The translations under genes were made by a program, and so were the position numbers. A stretch of DNA of 64,000 nucleotides from Heterostelium album PN500 (lineage: Eukaryota; Evosea; Eumycetozoa; Acytosteliales; Acytosteliaceae). Positions 22,331 to 32,959 of the stretch are shown piece after piece. The stretch lies in contig NW_008805092.1 in assembly GCF_000004825.1 (NCBI RefSeq), forward strand, positions 248,001 to 312,000. The letters run 5' to 3'. Below the pieces are notes generated by a model. It ran no database searches. It worked only from the letters and a program-made list of their open reading frames with translations, and was not told the DNA's origin. How positions within the stretch are numbered: position 1 is the first letter of the stretch; each line of letters starts with the position of its first letter.

Positions 22331-22439
22331 CGATTGTTTTCTAAAATTATCATGATATCATTTTTATTGTTAATATATATTATCTGTTGCTTAATAGATA
22401 TATTGAATTAATTTAATGTTTGAAATAATACAATCTAAT

Positions 22440-22841
22440 AGAAAACACAAAATTGTTAATAATCATAAAAATGTTGATGTCATTTATATAATTACAAAAA
22501 ATAACTTTATAAGATGATGATAATATACTATTTGACTGATTTAACATTGTGTATCTTTATTTATTAAAAATTATTAAATTCTAATTTCGTATTACAAGAT
22601 AAATCAGTTAAAATGATTGAATCAACACACACTGATATTTACTTTAAAATTAACATCATAATTATTGGGTTGTTTTATATCTTTTAAATTTTAAAACAAT
22701 CAAATAAATCATTTTTCATTCAATTTCAAAACATATAAATAGAATTTGATTTCATTTCTTTTAATCATCAAATTAATTAAATAAATATAAAATTAAAACT
22801 TTAATTTAAAAAAAACAAAATATTATAAAATAAATTTAAAA
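22440..22841 (+). promoter_or_regulatory. shared promoter block upstream of copy F
   Basis: AACACAAAATTGTTAATAAT near 22444, GATGATAATATACTATTTGA near 22513, TTGAATCAACACACACTGAT near 22617, TATA box ACATATAAATAG near 22730. Confidence 0.65.
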
Positions 22842-23076
22842 ATGTTAATCAGTAAGTGATCTTTAAAATTAAATAAAATAATTGAATTAATTGCAATTAA
22901 CATTTTATTTTTTAACAGATAACTTAAAGAATATCACATTTTCCTCTGGAAATCAATTGAACTTTACAATGATTTCAAAAGATTCAAAAATTTCAATGAA
23001 CAATTCAAATATTAAAGATTCATTTAATCAAATAAGTGCAACAAAAGTTGTAAAACCTTTCTGGGCTGTCTGGTAA
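22842..23076 (+). CDS. small peptide gene, copy F (55 aa)
   Basis: Exon 1 22842-22851, exon 2 22919-23076 after a TTTTTTAACAG acceptor. The encoded protein appears identical to copy D (start MLINNLKNITFSSGNQ, end SATKVVKPFWAVW), while introns and flanks differ. Intact frame. Confidence 0.77.
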
Positions 23077-23125
23077 ATCAAATCAGTCATTTATTTATTA
23101 TAAAAAATATAGTATAATTTCACAA

Positions 23126-23147
23126 AAAGAATATCAATTTATTCTTT
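23126..23147 (+). terminator. conserved 3' hairpin of peptide gene F
   Basis: AAAGAATA/TATTCTTT stem, 49 bases past the stop codon. Confidence 0.6.
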
Positions 23148-23274
23148 GTATCAAAACATATTAATTCTTTTAATATTTTTATTTAAAAAAAAAAATTGTA
23201 AATAAAAACAAATAAAATTCGATTTATTATTATTGATAGTTATTATTTCTTTCAATATTATTTTCCCAATGATT

Positions 23275-24115
23275 AAGAACGATCAAGCAATCAATGTGAC
23301 GGTTGGTTGTTCATATCACTGATAAGCTTTGGATAGACAAATATAATAGTTTGGTACCGCCGATCACCAGCGCAGTGTCATCAAAGTCTATTATCATATG
23401 AATTGTTTAGAAAGACATACAAAATAGATATGAGATTATGCTAATGAGAATTGGAGATAATATGAAAAGATGTGATCAGCTCAACTTAATTCATATTAAA
23501 TAACGAATGATCAAATCAAATAAACCTTAGATATCTAATAGCTGGTGCAGCTGATGCTTAAATATAACTGCAGACTTTATTGATAAGATTTGAATTTTGT
23601 TGTACCATTATGTTATACTATCCTCTCTGTTGATAGAATCACTTTGCGATGCAGTCTCGAAATTCTTAATTATAACAGCATAATATATGGGGTGGATTGA
23701 GTTACTCCTATTACTTCTTTGCTGGAGAGAATCGTTATTCTTTCTCGATGTAACACTTGATACTATGAATAGTTAATACCTAAGGTGATGAATCCTCTTC
23801 ATATCCGAATGTAATGCGTCACCATGGATTGAGATGATATGTTCGAGGTATCGTGCGTGTTTCCGGTTCTTAAGAAAGGTCTTTGCTACTATTTCTCTCA
23901 TACAACTGTCATATACTGGATTACAAAAAACAGTGAATAGATTGACTCTGAGAACGTAAGAGTTATAACACCACTGTAATATCGTCAAAAACCGATCTAG
24001 TTGTCGTCTCTGTGATTGCTGTTTGTGTCTCTGTAGTTGTATTTTTATAGTTGTTCGAGATTTCCAACGCTTCTTTCTCTATAACAATTTGATTGGGCTT
24101 CACAAAGTATGTAAC
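23275..24115 (-). pseudogene. dead copy 2 of an unrecognised gene (X)
   Basis: The minus strand reads, in successive broken frames, FVTYFVKPNQIVIEKEALEI, a Thr-rich stretch (TTTETQTAITETTTR), then CYNSYVLRVNLFTVFCNP, MREIVAKTFLKNRKHARYLE and IHGDALHSD. Further down (about 23400-23330) come DTALVIGGTKL and similar. These blocks match dead copy 1 at 21290-21660 in order. No family recognised. Frames shift and at least one segment appears inserted before the last block. Confidence 0.45.
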
Positions 24116-24889
24116 AAATTATATATATATTATATTCTTTTATTTAATTAATAAAAACATAGTATAAATAAGTGAATAGTTAATATATACATACCCAAAT
24201 ATGTATCCAATGATATCTTTGATATACATTGTTTACAAATTTCTCCTTATTATAATATTAGCCTGGAACATCAGAATGATAAATAAAAACATGTTGCTGG
24301 CACTCCAATTGAACTTAACAACACATTACTTACTTCGCATATCATGAATTGTACCCATATTATATATTTTATGTCTTAATTCCTCTCTAACATTCGAATC
24401 GAATATTTCCATTGATTTAATCTAATCTAAATCATATTGAGCATGATTATACTTGGAGAAACATTTTATAGTTTCAGAAATAACAAATGTAAAATAACAT
24501 AGACTTATTATTTCAAATATTAACAAAAATCTAGACATATTACCTAATTAGTTTGATATTTCTCTAATCACTTATTTCTCTAATCACTTTATTTCTTTTA
24601 AAATCTAGTAGCATTACATATTTTACAAAATTTTGTAAACATCTATTCATCAAACCTTTTTTTTTTTTTTGACTTTTTTTTTTTGGTTTAAGCTTGAAAT
24701 CATTTATTTCGCTTTGACACCCAGTGTGACCTTTACAGTATACAACTCGTATCAACCTCTGCAGTGTAGAATAATGTAAATCTTTAAATTAAGGAGAATC
24801 TTACAAATTCATTGTTATTCATTGTTTAATATCATACACATAAACAGATTATCATATCAGTCAACAAATAGTTATAAGATTATAATATA
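24116..24889. other. intergenic spacer
   Basis: Very A+T-rich. It holds a TATATATA run near 24120 and two poly-T tracts (about 24657-24670 and 24676-24684). No coding region or RNA gene supported. Confidence 0.4.
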
Positions 24890-25130
24890 TCACAACGACA
24901 ACATCAACACGAAGAACAACAACACAACGATTACAACCTATTTTCACCACCAATAGTAGGAGATGTCATCAAAGAATTAAAGGAATAAGCAATTCGAGAT
25001 GATAAAATAGAACAACTTTAAGTTAAAAAAAATGATGCAACAACAATCGTCAACATTGATCAATGCAACAAAATGTAGTTCAGTTTAATTAATTTCGATT
25101 GTTTGCTAAAATCATCATGATATCATTTTT
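24890..25130 (+). repeat. relic of a low-complexity coding segment, copy 2
   Basis: Longest of the three related relics (others at 22140-22330 and 27800-27960). It reads PPIVGDVIKELKE, then a stop, IRDDKIEQL, a stop, and NDATTIVNIDQCNKM. It precedes the promoter of peptide gene G, as copy 1 precedes F and copy 3 precedes H. Confidence 0.55.
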
Positions 25131-25204
25131 ATTGTTAAAAATATATATTATCTGTTGTTTAATAGATATTGAATTAATTTAATGTTTGAAAATATGTAAT
25201 CTAA

Positions 25205-25618
25205 TAGAAAACACAAAATTGTTAATAATCATAAAAATGTTGATGTCATTTGTATAATTACAAAAAATGACATTATCAGATGATGATGATATACTATTTG
25301 ACTGATTTAACATTGTATATCTTTTTTTTATACACTTTTAATTAAAATTTAACAATTCTAATTTCGAATTACAAATCAAATCAGTTAAAGTGATTGAATC
25401 AACACACACTGATATTTACTTTAAAACAAACATCATAATTATTGGATTTGTTTTATATCTTTTAAATTTTAAAACAATCAAATAAATCATTTTTCATTCA
25501 ATTTCAAAACATATAAATAGGATTTGATTTCATTTCATTTAAATCATCAAATTAATTAAATAAATATAAACTTTAAACTTTAATTTAAAAAAACAAAATA
25601 TTATAAAATAAATTTAAA
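25205..25618 (+). promoter_or_regulatory. shared promoter block upstream of copy G
   Basis: AACACAAAATTGTTAATAAT near 25209, GATGATGATATACTATTTGA near 25280, TTGAATCAACACACACTGAT near 25394, TATA box ACATATAAATAGG near 25508. Confidence 0.65.
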
Positions 25619-25864
25619 ATGTTAATCAGTAAGTGATCTTTAAAATTTTATATTTTTAATTATTTGATTTAAATTAACATTTTATTTTTTTAATTTTTAA
25701 CAGATAACTTAAAGAATATCACATTTTCATCTGGAAATCAATTGAACTTTACAATGATCTCAAAAGATTCAACTATTTCAATGAACAATTCAAATATTAA
25801 AGATTCATTCAATCAAATCAGTGGTACAACAAAAGTTGTAAAACCTTTCTGGGCTGTTTTGTAA
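25619..25864 (+). CDS. small peptide gene, copy G (56 aa, last Trp lost)
   Basis: Exon 1 25619-25628, exon 2 25704-25864. It is near-consensus throughout (MLINNLKNITFSSGNQ start, GTTKVVKPFWAV), but the last codon is TTG instead of TGG, so the peptide ends in Leu where nearly all relatives have Trp. The intact ankyrin gene follows it. Confidence 0.75.
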
Positions 25865-25913
25865 ATCAGTCATTTATTTATTATAAAAAAAAATATATAG
25901 TATAATTTCGCAA

Positions 25914-25935
25914 AAAGAATATCAAATTGTTCTTT
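25914..25935 (+). terminator. 3' hairpin of peptide gene G, with a wobble pair
   Basis: AAAGAATA pairs with TGTTCTTT; the single change keeps pairing as U-G in RNA, although the second hairpin behind it is unchanged. Confidence 0.55.
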
Positions 25936-26072
25936 GTATCAAAAAATATTAATTCTTTTAATATTTTAATTTATTTATTAATTAAAAATAAAATGTACAT
26001 AAACAAATAATTTAATTTAAATTTTATTAAGTAGTCTGTTTTTTTTTTTACATTTTTCATAGTGTCTATTAA

Positions 26073-27431
26073 ATGAATAAAGATATATTCTCATCAGTAT
26101 TTAATAATTGTATTTTAAATAGATTAATTTTTAAATATGTTAATTATATACACATAGATATATATAAAGCTAAATCAGTCTATAAATGGAATGAAATGAT
26201 TATAAATGCATGTGTATTAGCGGGAAATGGCTATTTAGATCTTTTAAAAGAATATTTCGATAAGAACGATCAATGCTCTCATCAAATATTATATAGATCA
26301 AAGCGAAATACAATTAAAACAAATAATTTAACTATATTGAAATGTATTGTCGATAGGTTCGGTTCAGATTTTCTTTCTCCACCAAAAAAGATAGACAAAG
26401 ATGTATTATATTATTCATCTAAATACGGTAGACATGATATAATCAAATATCTGTTAGGATTGGCCGATAACACACCGACTCTACAACAACAGTGGAACTA
26501 TGAACTTGCACTTGCAATCTCTCCACGCTCAGGTGATCTCGAAATGGTTCAATTCTTATCAGAGATCTTTGATTACCACATTAAGAGAATAAGATCAATA
26601 CATACCACCTATCAGAATGTATTCAACAACGCTGCACTGGTCGGTCGAATCGATATCATAGAATGGCTGGTCAACAACAGATCCAAAGAAGTATACCTAG
26701 ATACCGCTATGTATCATTACGCTATTAAAGGTGGTCACTTAAATGTCGTAGAATATCTTTCTACTCTACCAAACTATAGTAGTATGCCATTTCCTTATCG
26801 TGACCAACTAATGGATTTCGCTGCTATCAATGACCGACTGGATATCTTAAAGTGGTTGCATGCGAATGACATTGGCCAATGCACAAAACTTGCAATGACC
26901 AATGCAATCAAGACGAACAGACTTCACATTGCCAAGTGGTTGCATGACAATAGAACTGAAGGTCACGAACCAAATGTAATCGATATAATCAGTGTGTATG
27001 ACCATATGTTGGAGATGATCAAGTGGTTGACAGAGAATCGAACAGATGCTTGTACCACCAAAGCAATGGATAACAGTGCAAAACTAGCAAGTCTTGATAT
27101 AATAAAGTATTTACATTATAATAGAACAGAAGGTTGCTCAGCTTACGCAATAGAGAATGCGATTAGAAGTGGTAACAAAGAGATGATTCGTTGGCTAATA
27201 GAGAACAGATCAGAGTTTTCTATGAACCCGAAATCAATCAAATTAATCGAAACAACAATGCTAGTGCAAGATAGTGTCACTCTTGAATGGTTGCTTACAA
27301 ACTACGAATTTTCGATCGATGACATCAAAGTTACCTTATGGAGGTGGAGATTGATGGAATCCTTAGAAAGATCAGACATACCAGAAACAATCAAAGTATT
27401 AGAACAATTTCTTTTAAAGAATCAATCATAA
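26073..27431 (+). CDS. ankyrin-like repeat protein, dictyostelid family
   Basis: Intact single-exon frame of 452 residues. The start MNKDIFSSVFNNCILNRLIF is of the kind that opens members of the large dictyostelid ankyrin-like family. From about residue 110 there are roughly nine repeats of about 30 residues with the pattern A-x3-G-xLD(I/M)I(K/E)(W/Y)L: KYGRHDIIKYLLG, LVGRIDIIEWLVNNR, IKGGHLNVVEYLS, NRLHIAKWLHDNR and SLDIIKYLHYNR. These are degenerate ankyrin helices used for protein binding; partner and function are unknown. No signal peptide. It lies between peptide genes G and H, and two broken paralogues lie at 29139-30238 and 33913-34552. Confidence 0.82.
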   Translation: MNKDIFSSVFNNCILNRLIFKYVNYIHIDIYKAKSVYKWNEMIINACVLAGNGYLDLLKEYFDKNDQCSHQILYRSKRNTIKTNNLTILKCIVDRFGSDFLSPPKKIDKDVLYYSSKYGRHDIIKYLLGLADNTPTLQQQWNYELALAISPRSGDLEMVQFLSEIFDYHIKRIRSIHTTYQNVFNNAALVGRIDIIEWLVNNRSKEVYLDTAMYHYAIKGGHLNVVEYLSTLPNYSSMPFPYRDQLMDFAAINDRLDILKWLHANDIGQCTKLAMTNAIKTNRLHIAKWLHDNRTEGHEPNVIDIISVYDHMLEMIKWLTENRTDACTTKAMDNSAKLASLDIIKYLHYNRTEGCSAYAIENAIRSGNKEMIRWLIENRSEFSMNPKSIKLIETTMLVQDSVTLEWLLTNYEFSIDDIKVTLWRWRLMESLERSDIPETIKVLEQFLLKNQS

Positions 27432-27799
27432 TACAATAGATTCAATACTAAACAAAAAGAATTCAATAAAATACGTTTATACGATCATTATAATCAAATG
27501 TAAAAAATACTTAAACAAACAGTTTATCTCATCTATTAAACTGTTTGTAAATCTTTTTAATAATCAACACAGAAACAACTTATCTTTCATTTGATGAACC
27601 TATCAAAAATATGTGAATTCAAGTGTTACACATTTAGTTCAAATTTAACGATATCTGATATTAAAAATATAGACTTTTATTATTATGTTCATTGTACAAG
27701 TTAGATATTGAATGGAGATGTATGGCATAAGATGTTTCGCTACCATTTATATAGGGTATCTCCTAATAGTAAACAGTTTATTAAAACAGTTAATTAATT
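27432..27799. other. intergenic, 3' flank of the ankyrin gene
   Basis: A+T-rich spacer. The AACAGTTTATCTC and TTAAACTGTTTG segments near 27519-27547 can pair. No gene seen. Confidence 0.4.
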
Positions 27800-27960
27800 A
27801 AAATAAACAAACCCAAAACAACAACAAAGAACAGCAACAACTAGTAGGAGATGTCATAGAATAAGCAATTTAATGATAAATACAACTTAAACAAATTATA
27901 CAATAACAATCGTCAACATGAATGTGGATGGAATATATTTTCTATTGTTTTTCAACTAAA
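27800..27960 (+). repeat. relic of a low-complexity coding segment, copy 3
   Basis: Shortened relative of 24890-25130, sharing TAGTAGGAGATGTCAT and ACAATAACAATCGTCAACAT. It lies ahead of the promoter of peptide gene H. Confidence 0.5.
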
Positions 27961-28044
27961 ATCATCATTATATTATATTATTATATATATTATCTATTGC
28001 TTAATAGAATATATTGAATTTATTCATGTTTGAAAATAATGTAA

Positions 28045-28476
28045 TCTAATAGAAAACACAAGTTTGTTAATAATCATAAAAATGTTGATGTCATTTGTAA
28101 AAATACAAAAAAATTACATTATCAGATATGATGATATACTATTTGACTGATTTAACATTGTACATCATTTTTTTTATACATTTTTAATTAAAAATTATAA
28201 AATTCTTATTTCGAATACAAAACGATTGCAAGATAAATCAGTTAAAATGATTGAATCAACACACACTGATATTTACTTTAAAACAAACATCATATTTATT
28301 GGATTTTGTTTTATATCTTTTAAATTTTAAAACAATCAAATAAATAATTTTTCATTCAATTTCAAAACATATAAATAGCATTTGATTTCATTTCATTTAA
28401 ATCATCAAATTAATTAAATAAATTTAAACTTAAAACTTTAATTTAATAAAATAAATATTATAAAATAAATTTAAAA
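28045..28476 (+). promoter_or_regulatory. shared promoter block upstream of copy H
   Basis: AACACAAGTTTGTTAATAAT near 28056, TATGATGATATACTATTTGA near 28127, TTGAATCAACACACACTGAT near 28251, TATA box ACATATAAATAGC near 28368. Confidence 0.65.
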
Positions 28477-28723
28477 ATGTTAATCAGTAAGTGATCTTTA
28501 AAATAATATATTTTTAATTATTTGATTTAAATTAACATTTTATTTTTTTTAATTTTTAAAAGATAACTTAAAGAATTTCACATTTTCATCTGGAAATCAA
28601 TTAAACTTTACAATGATCTCAAAAGATTCAACTATTTCAATGAACAATTCAAATATTAAAGATTCATTCAATCAAATCAGTGGTACAACAAAAGTTGTAA
28701 AACCTTTCTGGGCTGTTTGGTAA
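28477..28723 (+). CDS. small peptide gene, copy H (56 aa)
   Basis: Exon 1 28477-28486, exon 2 28563-28723. The product matches copy E nearly throughout (MLINNLKNFTFSSGNQ start, SGTTKVVKPFWAVW end). The intron acceptor reads TTTTTAAAAG rather than the usual TTTTTAACAG, still AG but purine before it, which may weaken splicing. The first intact ankyrin gene lies upstream of it in the same orientation. Confidence 0.74.
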
Positions 28724-28806
28724 ATCAAATCAGTCATTTATTTATTTTAAAAAATATATATATAGTATAATTTCACAAAATCTATATATATAATATAATT
28801 TCACAA

Positions 28807-28828
28807 AAAGAATATCAATTTATTCTTT
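28807..28828 (+). terminator. conserved 3' hairpin of peptide gene H
   Basis: AAAGAATA/TATTCTTT stem. Ahead of it a short local duplication repeats a TATATATA...TATAATTTCACAAAA segment, so the stem lies about 83 bases past the stop, further than in other copies. Confidence 0.6.
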
Positions 28829-29138
28829 GTATCAAAAAATATTAATTCTTTTAATATTTTAATTTATTTATTAATTTAAAAATAAAATTGTATATAAATT
28901 AATTTATATTTATTAGTCTTTTCAAAATCACATGGCACCAAAGTTGTTTTTTGATTTTTGATTGTTATTTGAATCTTCAAAAAATATAAAATGATTTGGA
29001 TTCTTTAGCAATGATTACATGTTATAAATAACTAGACACCTTTAAAATAACAATAGACACCATGAAATTAACAATTTTGGTTACAAAGGTGTGAAAAAGT
29101 TCACTTTTAAACGCCACAATTTTTATAGTGTCTATTAA

Positions 29139-30238
29139 ATGAATAAAGATATATTCTCATCAGTATTTAATAATATGTTAATTATATACACATAGATATA
29201 TATAAAGCTAAATCAGTCTATAAATGGAATGAAATGATTATAAATGCATGTGTATTAGCGGATATTGTTATTTAGATCTTTTAAAAGAATATTTCGATAA
29301 GAATGATCAATGTTCTCATCAAATATTATATAGATCAGTGCGAAAAAGATAGACAAAGATGTATTATATTATAATCTAAATACGGTAGACATGATATAAT
29401 TAAATATCTATTGGGGTTGGTTGATAACACACCGACTCTACAACAACAGTGGAACTATGATCTTGCACTTGCAATCTCTCCACAGTAGAAGAATAGGAGC
29501 AAGATATATCACCTATCAGAATGTATTCGACAACGCTGCACTGGTCGGTCGAATCGATATCATAGAATGGCTGGTAAACAACAGATCCAGAGAAGTAAAC
29601 GAAAGCGCTATGTATCATTACTCTATTAAAGGTGGACACTTAAATGTCGTAGAATACCTTTCTACTCTACCAAACTATCGTACCCCATACCCTTTCAACC
29701 CCAATGGATTCGGCTTCTCTCAACAACAGACTGGATATCTTAAAGTGGTTGCATGACAATAGAACTGAAGGTCATGAACCAAATGTAATCGATATAATCA
29801 GTGTGTATGACCATATGTTGGTGATGATCAAGTGGCTGACAGAGAATCGAACAGATGCTTGTACCACCAAAGCAATGGATAACAGTGCAAAACTAGCAAG
29901 TCTTGATATAATAAAGTATTTACATTATAATAGAACAGAAGGTTGCTCAGCTTACGCAATAGAGAATGCTATTAGAAGTGGTAACAAAGAGATGATTCGT
30001 TGGCTAATAGAGAACAGATCAGAGTTTTCGATGAACCCGAAATCAATCAAATTAATCGAAACAACAATGTCAAACGATGATAGTGTTACTATTGAATGGT
30101 TACTTATAAACTACGATTTTCGATCCTAGACATCAGAGATACCATTGGTAAGTGGTCAATGGTAGGAGCTCTAATATCCTTTGAAACATCAGAAACAATC
30201 AAAGTATTAGAACAATTTCTTTTAAAGAATCAATCATA
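29139..30238 (+). pseudogene. ankyrin-like repeat gene, decayed paralogue 2
   Basis: It begins ATGAATAAAGATATATTCTC, identical to the intact gene at 26073, and ends with the same bases before the stop. In between it has lost about 28 bases after codon 12, a segment after codon 83, and more around the middle repeats, with frameshifts. The longest surviving frames are 29421-29756 and 29704-30129. The surviving repeats are nearly identical to the intact gene, so the duplication and decay are recent. Confidence 0.8.
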
Positions 30239-31169
30239 ATACAATAGATTCAAAAAGAATTCAATAAAATACTTTATTCCTCACCCAAATATTTGTTCAT
30301 TATCTCAAAAAAGAAAAATCAACATTCCAAATAATAAAGTTAAACTAAACAAAAAAGTAAAAAATAACAATCAGTGTTGTTTGTGATAAATCATTTGTTA
30401 CAATAATGATGATTAACAAAATATCTTCTCTAATAGAACGAGTACTTCTATTGAAAGATAGATAAATATTTAGAATAATAAAACACCTTGCTTGCAAATG
30501 ATATGATTCATTCATATGAATAATAAATATAAAAATGAAAAATTATTGGAAGAAGAACATTTAATTTAATAAATATCTATTTTTTATTTGTTGAAAGGGT
30601 GAAAGACACCCACCAAACTTTAACAACAAAAAGTGTTTTTTAATGAATCTGATTTGGGTTAGTCCAAATCTAAGACCAATTTGTTTGATTTCACCCTTTT
30701 TGTGTCAAAACACCCCAAATTGCCCATTATTGGGGTGAACCAAGCAAAAAAAAATAAATTTTTGTAATTTGGACAATTTATTAGTCAAGTAACACACTTT
30801 TTTATTTTATTTTTAAAATACTAAATCTGGTGAGATCAAACCTTTTGACATCTTTCGCTTAAAAATAATTCATTGCTGTACATTGAAAAAGATTGCAAAG
30901 AGAATGAATTTGGTTGAAATCATAATCTTTTTTGACAACTTTATGTCTACCCTATCCTATGAATCACCACATCCAAGTAATTCTTACCTTTGAGATTGCA
31001 AAAACTATTGTTTTCAATCAATTTGGTTATTAGGTGAGTTGGAGAAAGGTTCCCAAATGGATATTGGATAAAATTATATTAAAAAAAAACAACTATAAAT
31101 AAGCAAGACTTTGGTCATTATTAAATCATATCAAATAAATATTCTTATTTTAAAACAAATAATATAAAA
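30239..31169 (+). promoter_or_regulatory. 5' flank of the small abundant-type protein gene
   Basis: 930 bp without a gene. It contains C- and G-rich islands unusual for this region: AAAGACACCCACC near 30601, AAACACCCCAAATTGCCC near 30708 and ATTGGGGTGAACC near 30729. Such CA/GT-rich boxes resemble G-box-like elements of developmentally regulated Dictyostelium promoters, so regulation of the following gene is a reasonable inference. An inverted TTTGGGTTAGTCCAAA occurs near 30653. Confidence 0.4.
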
Positions 31170-31547
31170 ATGACCGTCACCATTACTACCTTTGTAAACA
31201 ACTCTCGTTTCAACGTCACCGTTGCCAACAGCCAAACCAAGGAATCCTTCCATATCCTCCCAAAGAACACTGTTAACACCAACGTTGCTCTCCCAATCGT
31301 CGACAAGGGTGTCCAATGCTTGACCTTCACTTTGTCCAACCAAGGTAACCCACTCTCCATGTCATACGTCTGGGACTTCAACTACGTCCTCTACTTCAAT
31401 GGTTACACCGACATTGCCCAACCAGTCATCAGTGACAGACAATTAAGATGGGAATTGAACGACAACGGTATCATCTCCTACACTGTTATCGGTGGTGGTG
31501 CCAACTATGATGGTAAGACCGCCGTCGTCAACCACCAAGTTGTCTAA
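31170..31547 (+). CDS. small beta-rich protein, strongly biased codons, unrecognised
   Basis: Single-exon gene for 125 residues, starting MTVTITTFVNNSRFNVTVAN and ending NYDGKTAVVNHQVV. It lacks a signal peptide, membrane span or low-complexity tract. Alternating hydrophobic residues and many Thr/Val/Asn suggest a beta-sandwich or lectin-like fold. Codon use is strikingly C-ending (ACC, GTC, AAC, TTC), unlike the peptide and ankyrin neighbours and like the ribosomal protein gene at 42318, which points to high expression. I do not recognise the family. A cytosolic lectin or structural protein of development is one possibility. It stands alone between a dead ankyrin gene and peptide gene I. Confidence 0.8.
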   Translation: MTVTITTFVNNSRFNVTVANSQTKESFHILPKNTVNTNVALPIVDKGVQCLTFTLSNQGNPLSMSYVWDFNYVLYFNGYTDIAQPVISDRQLRWELNDNGIISYTVIGGGANYDGKTAVVNHQVV

Positions 31548-31859
31548 ATATTTTTATATTCAACAAATAAAATATCATTTTATATAAATGTTTTTAAATT
31601 ATATTATTTTATTTTTTACTATATTATAGTAGATTGTTGCAAATATCAGTTAAAGGGTTATACAACTTTTATACAAATTTGTATCTATATGTTTTAATAC
31701 TTCGATCTATTTTCGGTATCATATTCTTAAAAATATCACTAGTTAGTTCCCTTTTATTAATTCTATATAAAAATGTGATGTTAACAATTAAGTAAATGTC
31801 AAACCCCTCTTTTTTAAATCTATATTATAAAGGTATCAATCAACCACCAATTTAGTTAA

Positions 31860-32215
31860 AAAAAAGTTGATGTCATACGATTTTTACAAACTTTTCTATA
31901 ATAAATGAGGATGATGATATATATATTTATTGATTCCAAATCATATATCTATTTAATAGACGATATTAATTTAAATTTTAGTTTCTTATTACTTTAAGAA
32001 TCAGTTAAAATGATTGAATCAACACACATTTAAATTACTTTAAAACAAACAACATCATTTTAGGGTTTTTTTTTGGCTTTACCAATTTTTAAAACTATCA
32101 AATTATCAAATAGGATTCAATTTCAAAATATATAAATAGAATTAAAAAAACTTATTTTTCATATCAAATTCAAACTTTATAAACAATAAAATTCTTAAAA
32201 TATTTAAATTTAAAA
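31860..32215 (+). promoter_or_regulatory. diverged shared promoter block upstream of copy I
   Basis: GTTGATGTCATACGATTTTT near 31867, GGATGATGATATATATATTT near 31908, GATTGAATCAACACACATTT near 32010 and TATA box ATATATAAATAG near 32128 keep the order seen at copies B-H with more changes. Confidence 0.55.
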
Positions 32216-32445
32216 ATGTTACTGAGTATGTACAATAACAATTCAATTAAATTATTAAAAACAATTAATAATTAACTGTAATTATATTTTTAGATAACTT
32301 AAAGAATATCAACTTTTTTTCTAGAAACCAATTAAATACGATTTCGATTTCTCAAAGTTCAACAATTTCAATTAACAACTCTATTATCAGAGAATCAATA
32401 ATTCAGGTTAGTGAATCCCGTAAACCCTTTTGGGCAGTCTGGTAA
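32216..32445 (+). CDS. small peptide gene, copy I (53 aa, diverged)
   Basis: Exon 1 32216-32225 (ATG TTA CTG A, donor GTATGTAC), exon 2 32294-32445. The product starts MLLNNLKNINFFSRNQ, keeps the polar middle (STISINNSIIRES) and ends ESRKPFWAVW. The middle has changed considerably while both ends and the splice position are held, which favours a functional peptide. Confidence 0.7.
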
Positions 32446-32476
32446 CAATGTAACTCTGAACTCCAAAAAATTTCCC

Positions 32477-32497
32477 AAAGAGAATATAATATTCTTT
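32477..32497 (+). terminator. 3' hairpin of peptide gene I (bulged variant)
   Basis: AAAG-(AG)-AATA pairs with TATTCTTT across a 3-base loop, 31 bases past the stop. A two-base bulge distinguishes it from the other copies. Confidence 0.45.
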
Positions 32498-32959
32498 GAT
32501 TCGAAAATAGTAATACTTAAATATTTTAAAATATTTATTGAAATAAGTCTTTAAAAATAAAATAATATTTTTTAATTTTATTATTAATTTTATTTATTTT
32601 TGGGGTATTAATCATATAAAATTGCATTGATTCTATTTATAATTAATTTTAAAATATAGAATCAAAGGGTCAAAGAGGAGATTGAATTAGAAGTAAATTG
32701 TAATTAGAACCCCTTCTTGCTTCTATTGCTAAAAGATATTTTAAAAACAATATTTTCCAAAAAGTAAAAGATAAAGATTCATAATGAGACATTCAAAGAT
32801 TCAATATATTCTCAATATCGAGTAAAAATTAATATATTTTAAAATACTCTCCTCCTTTATTGGACAAGTGATATTGAAAAGCAACGAAAATGTCATAAAT
32901 AAAAATAACACGCTTTTTGTTAAAAAACTTAATGGTAAAAATATATGTATTCAACCACC

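Noticed and set aside
29036-29096. ACACCTTT and AAAGGTGT about 60 bases apart, MITE-like
   Set aside because: Arms are only 8 bases, no target duplication is visible and no second copy was seen in the window.
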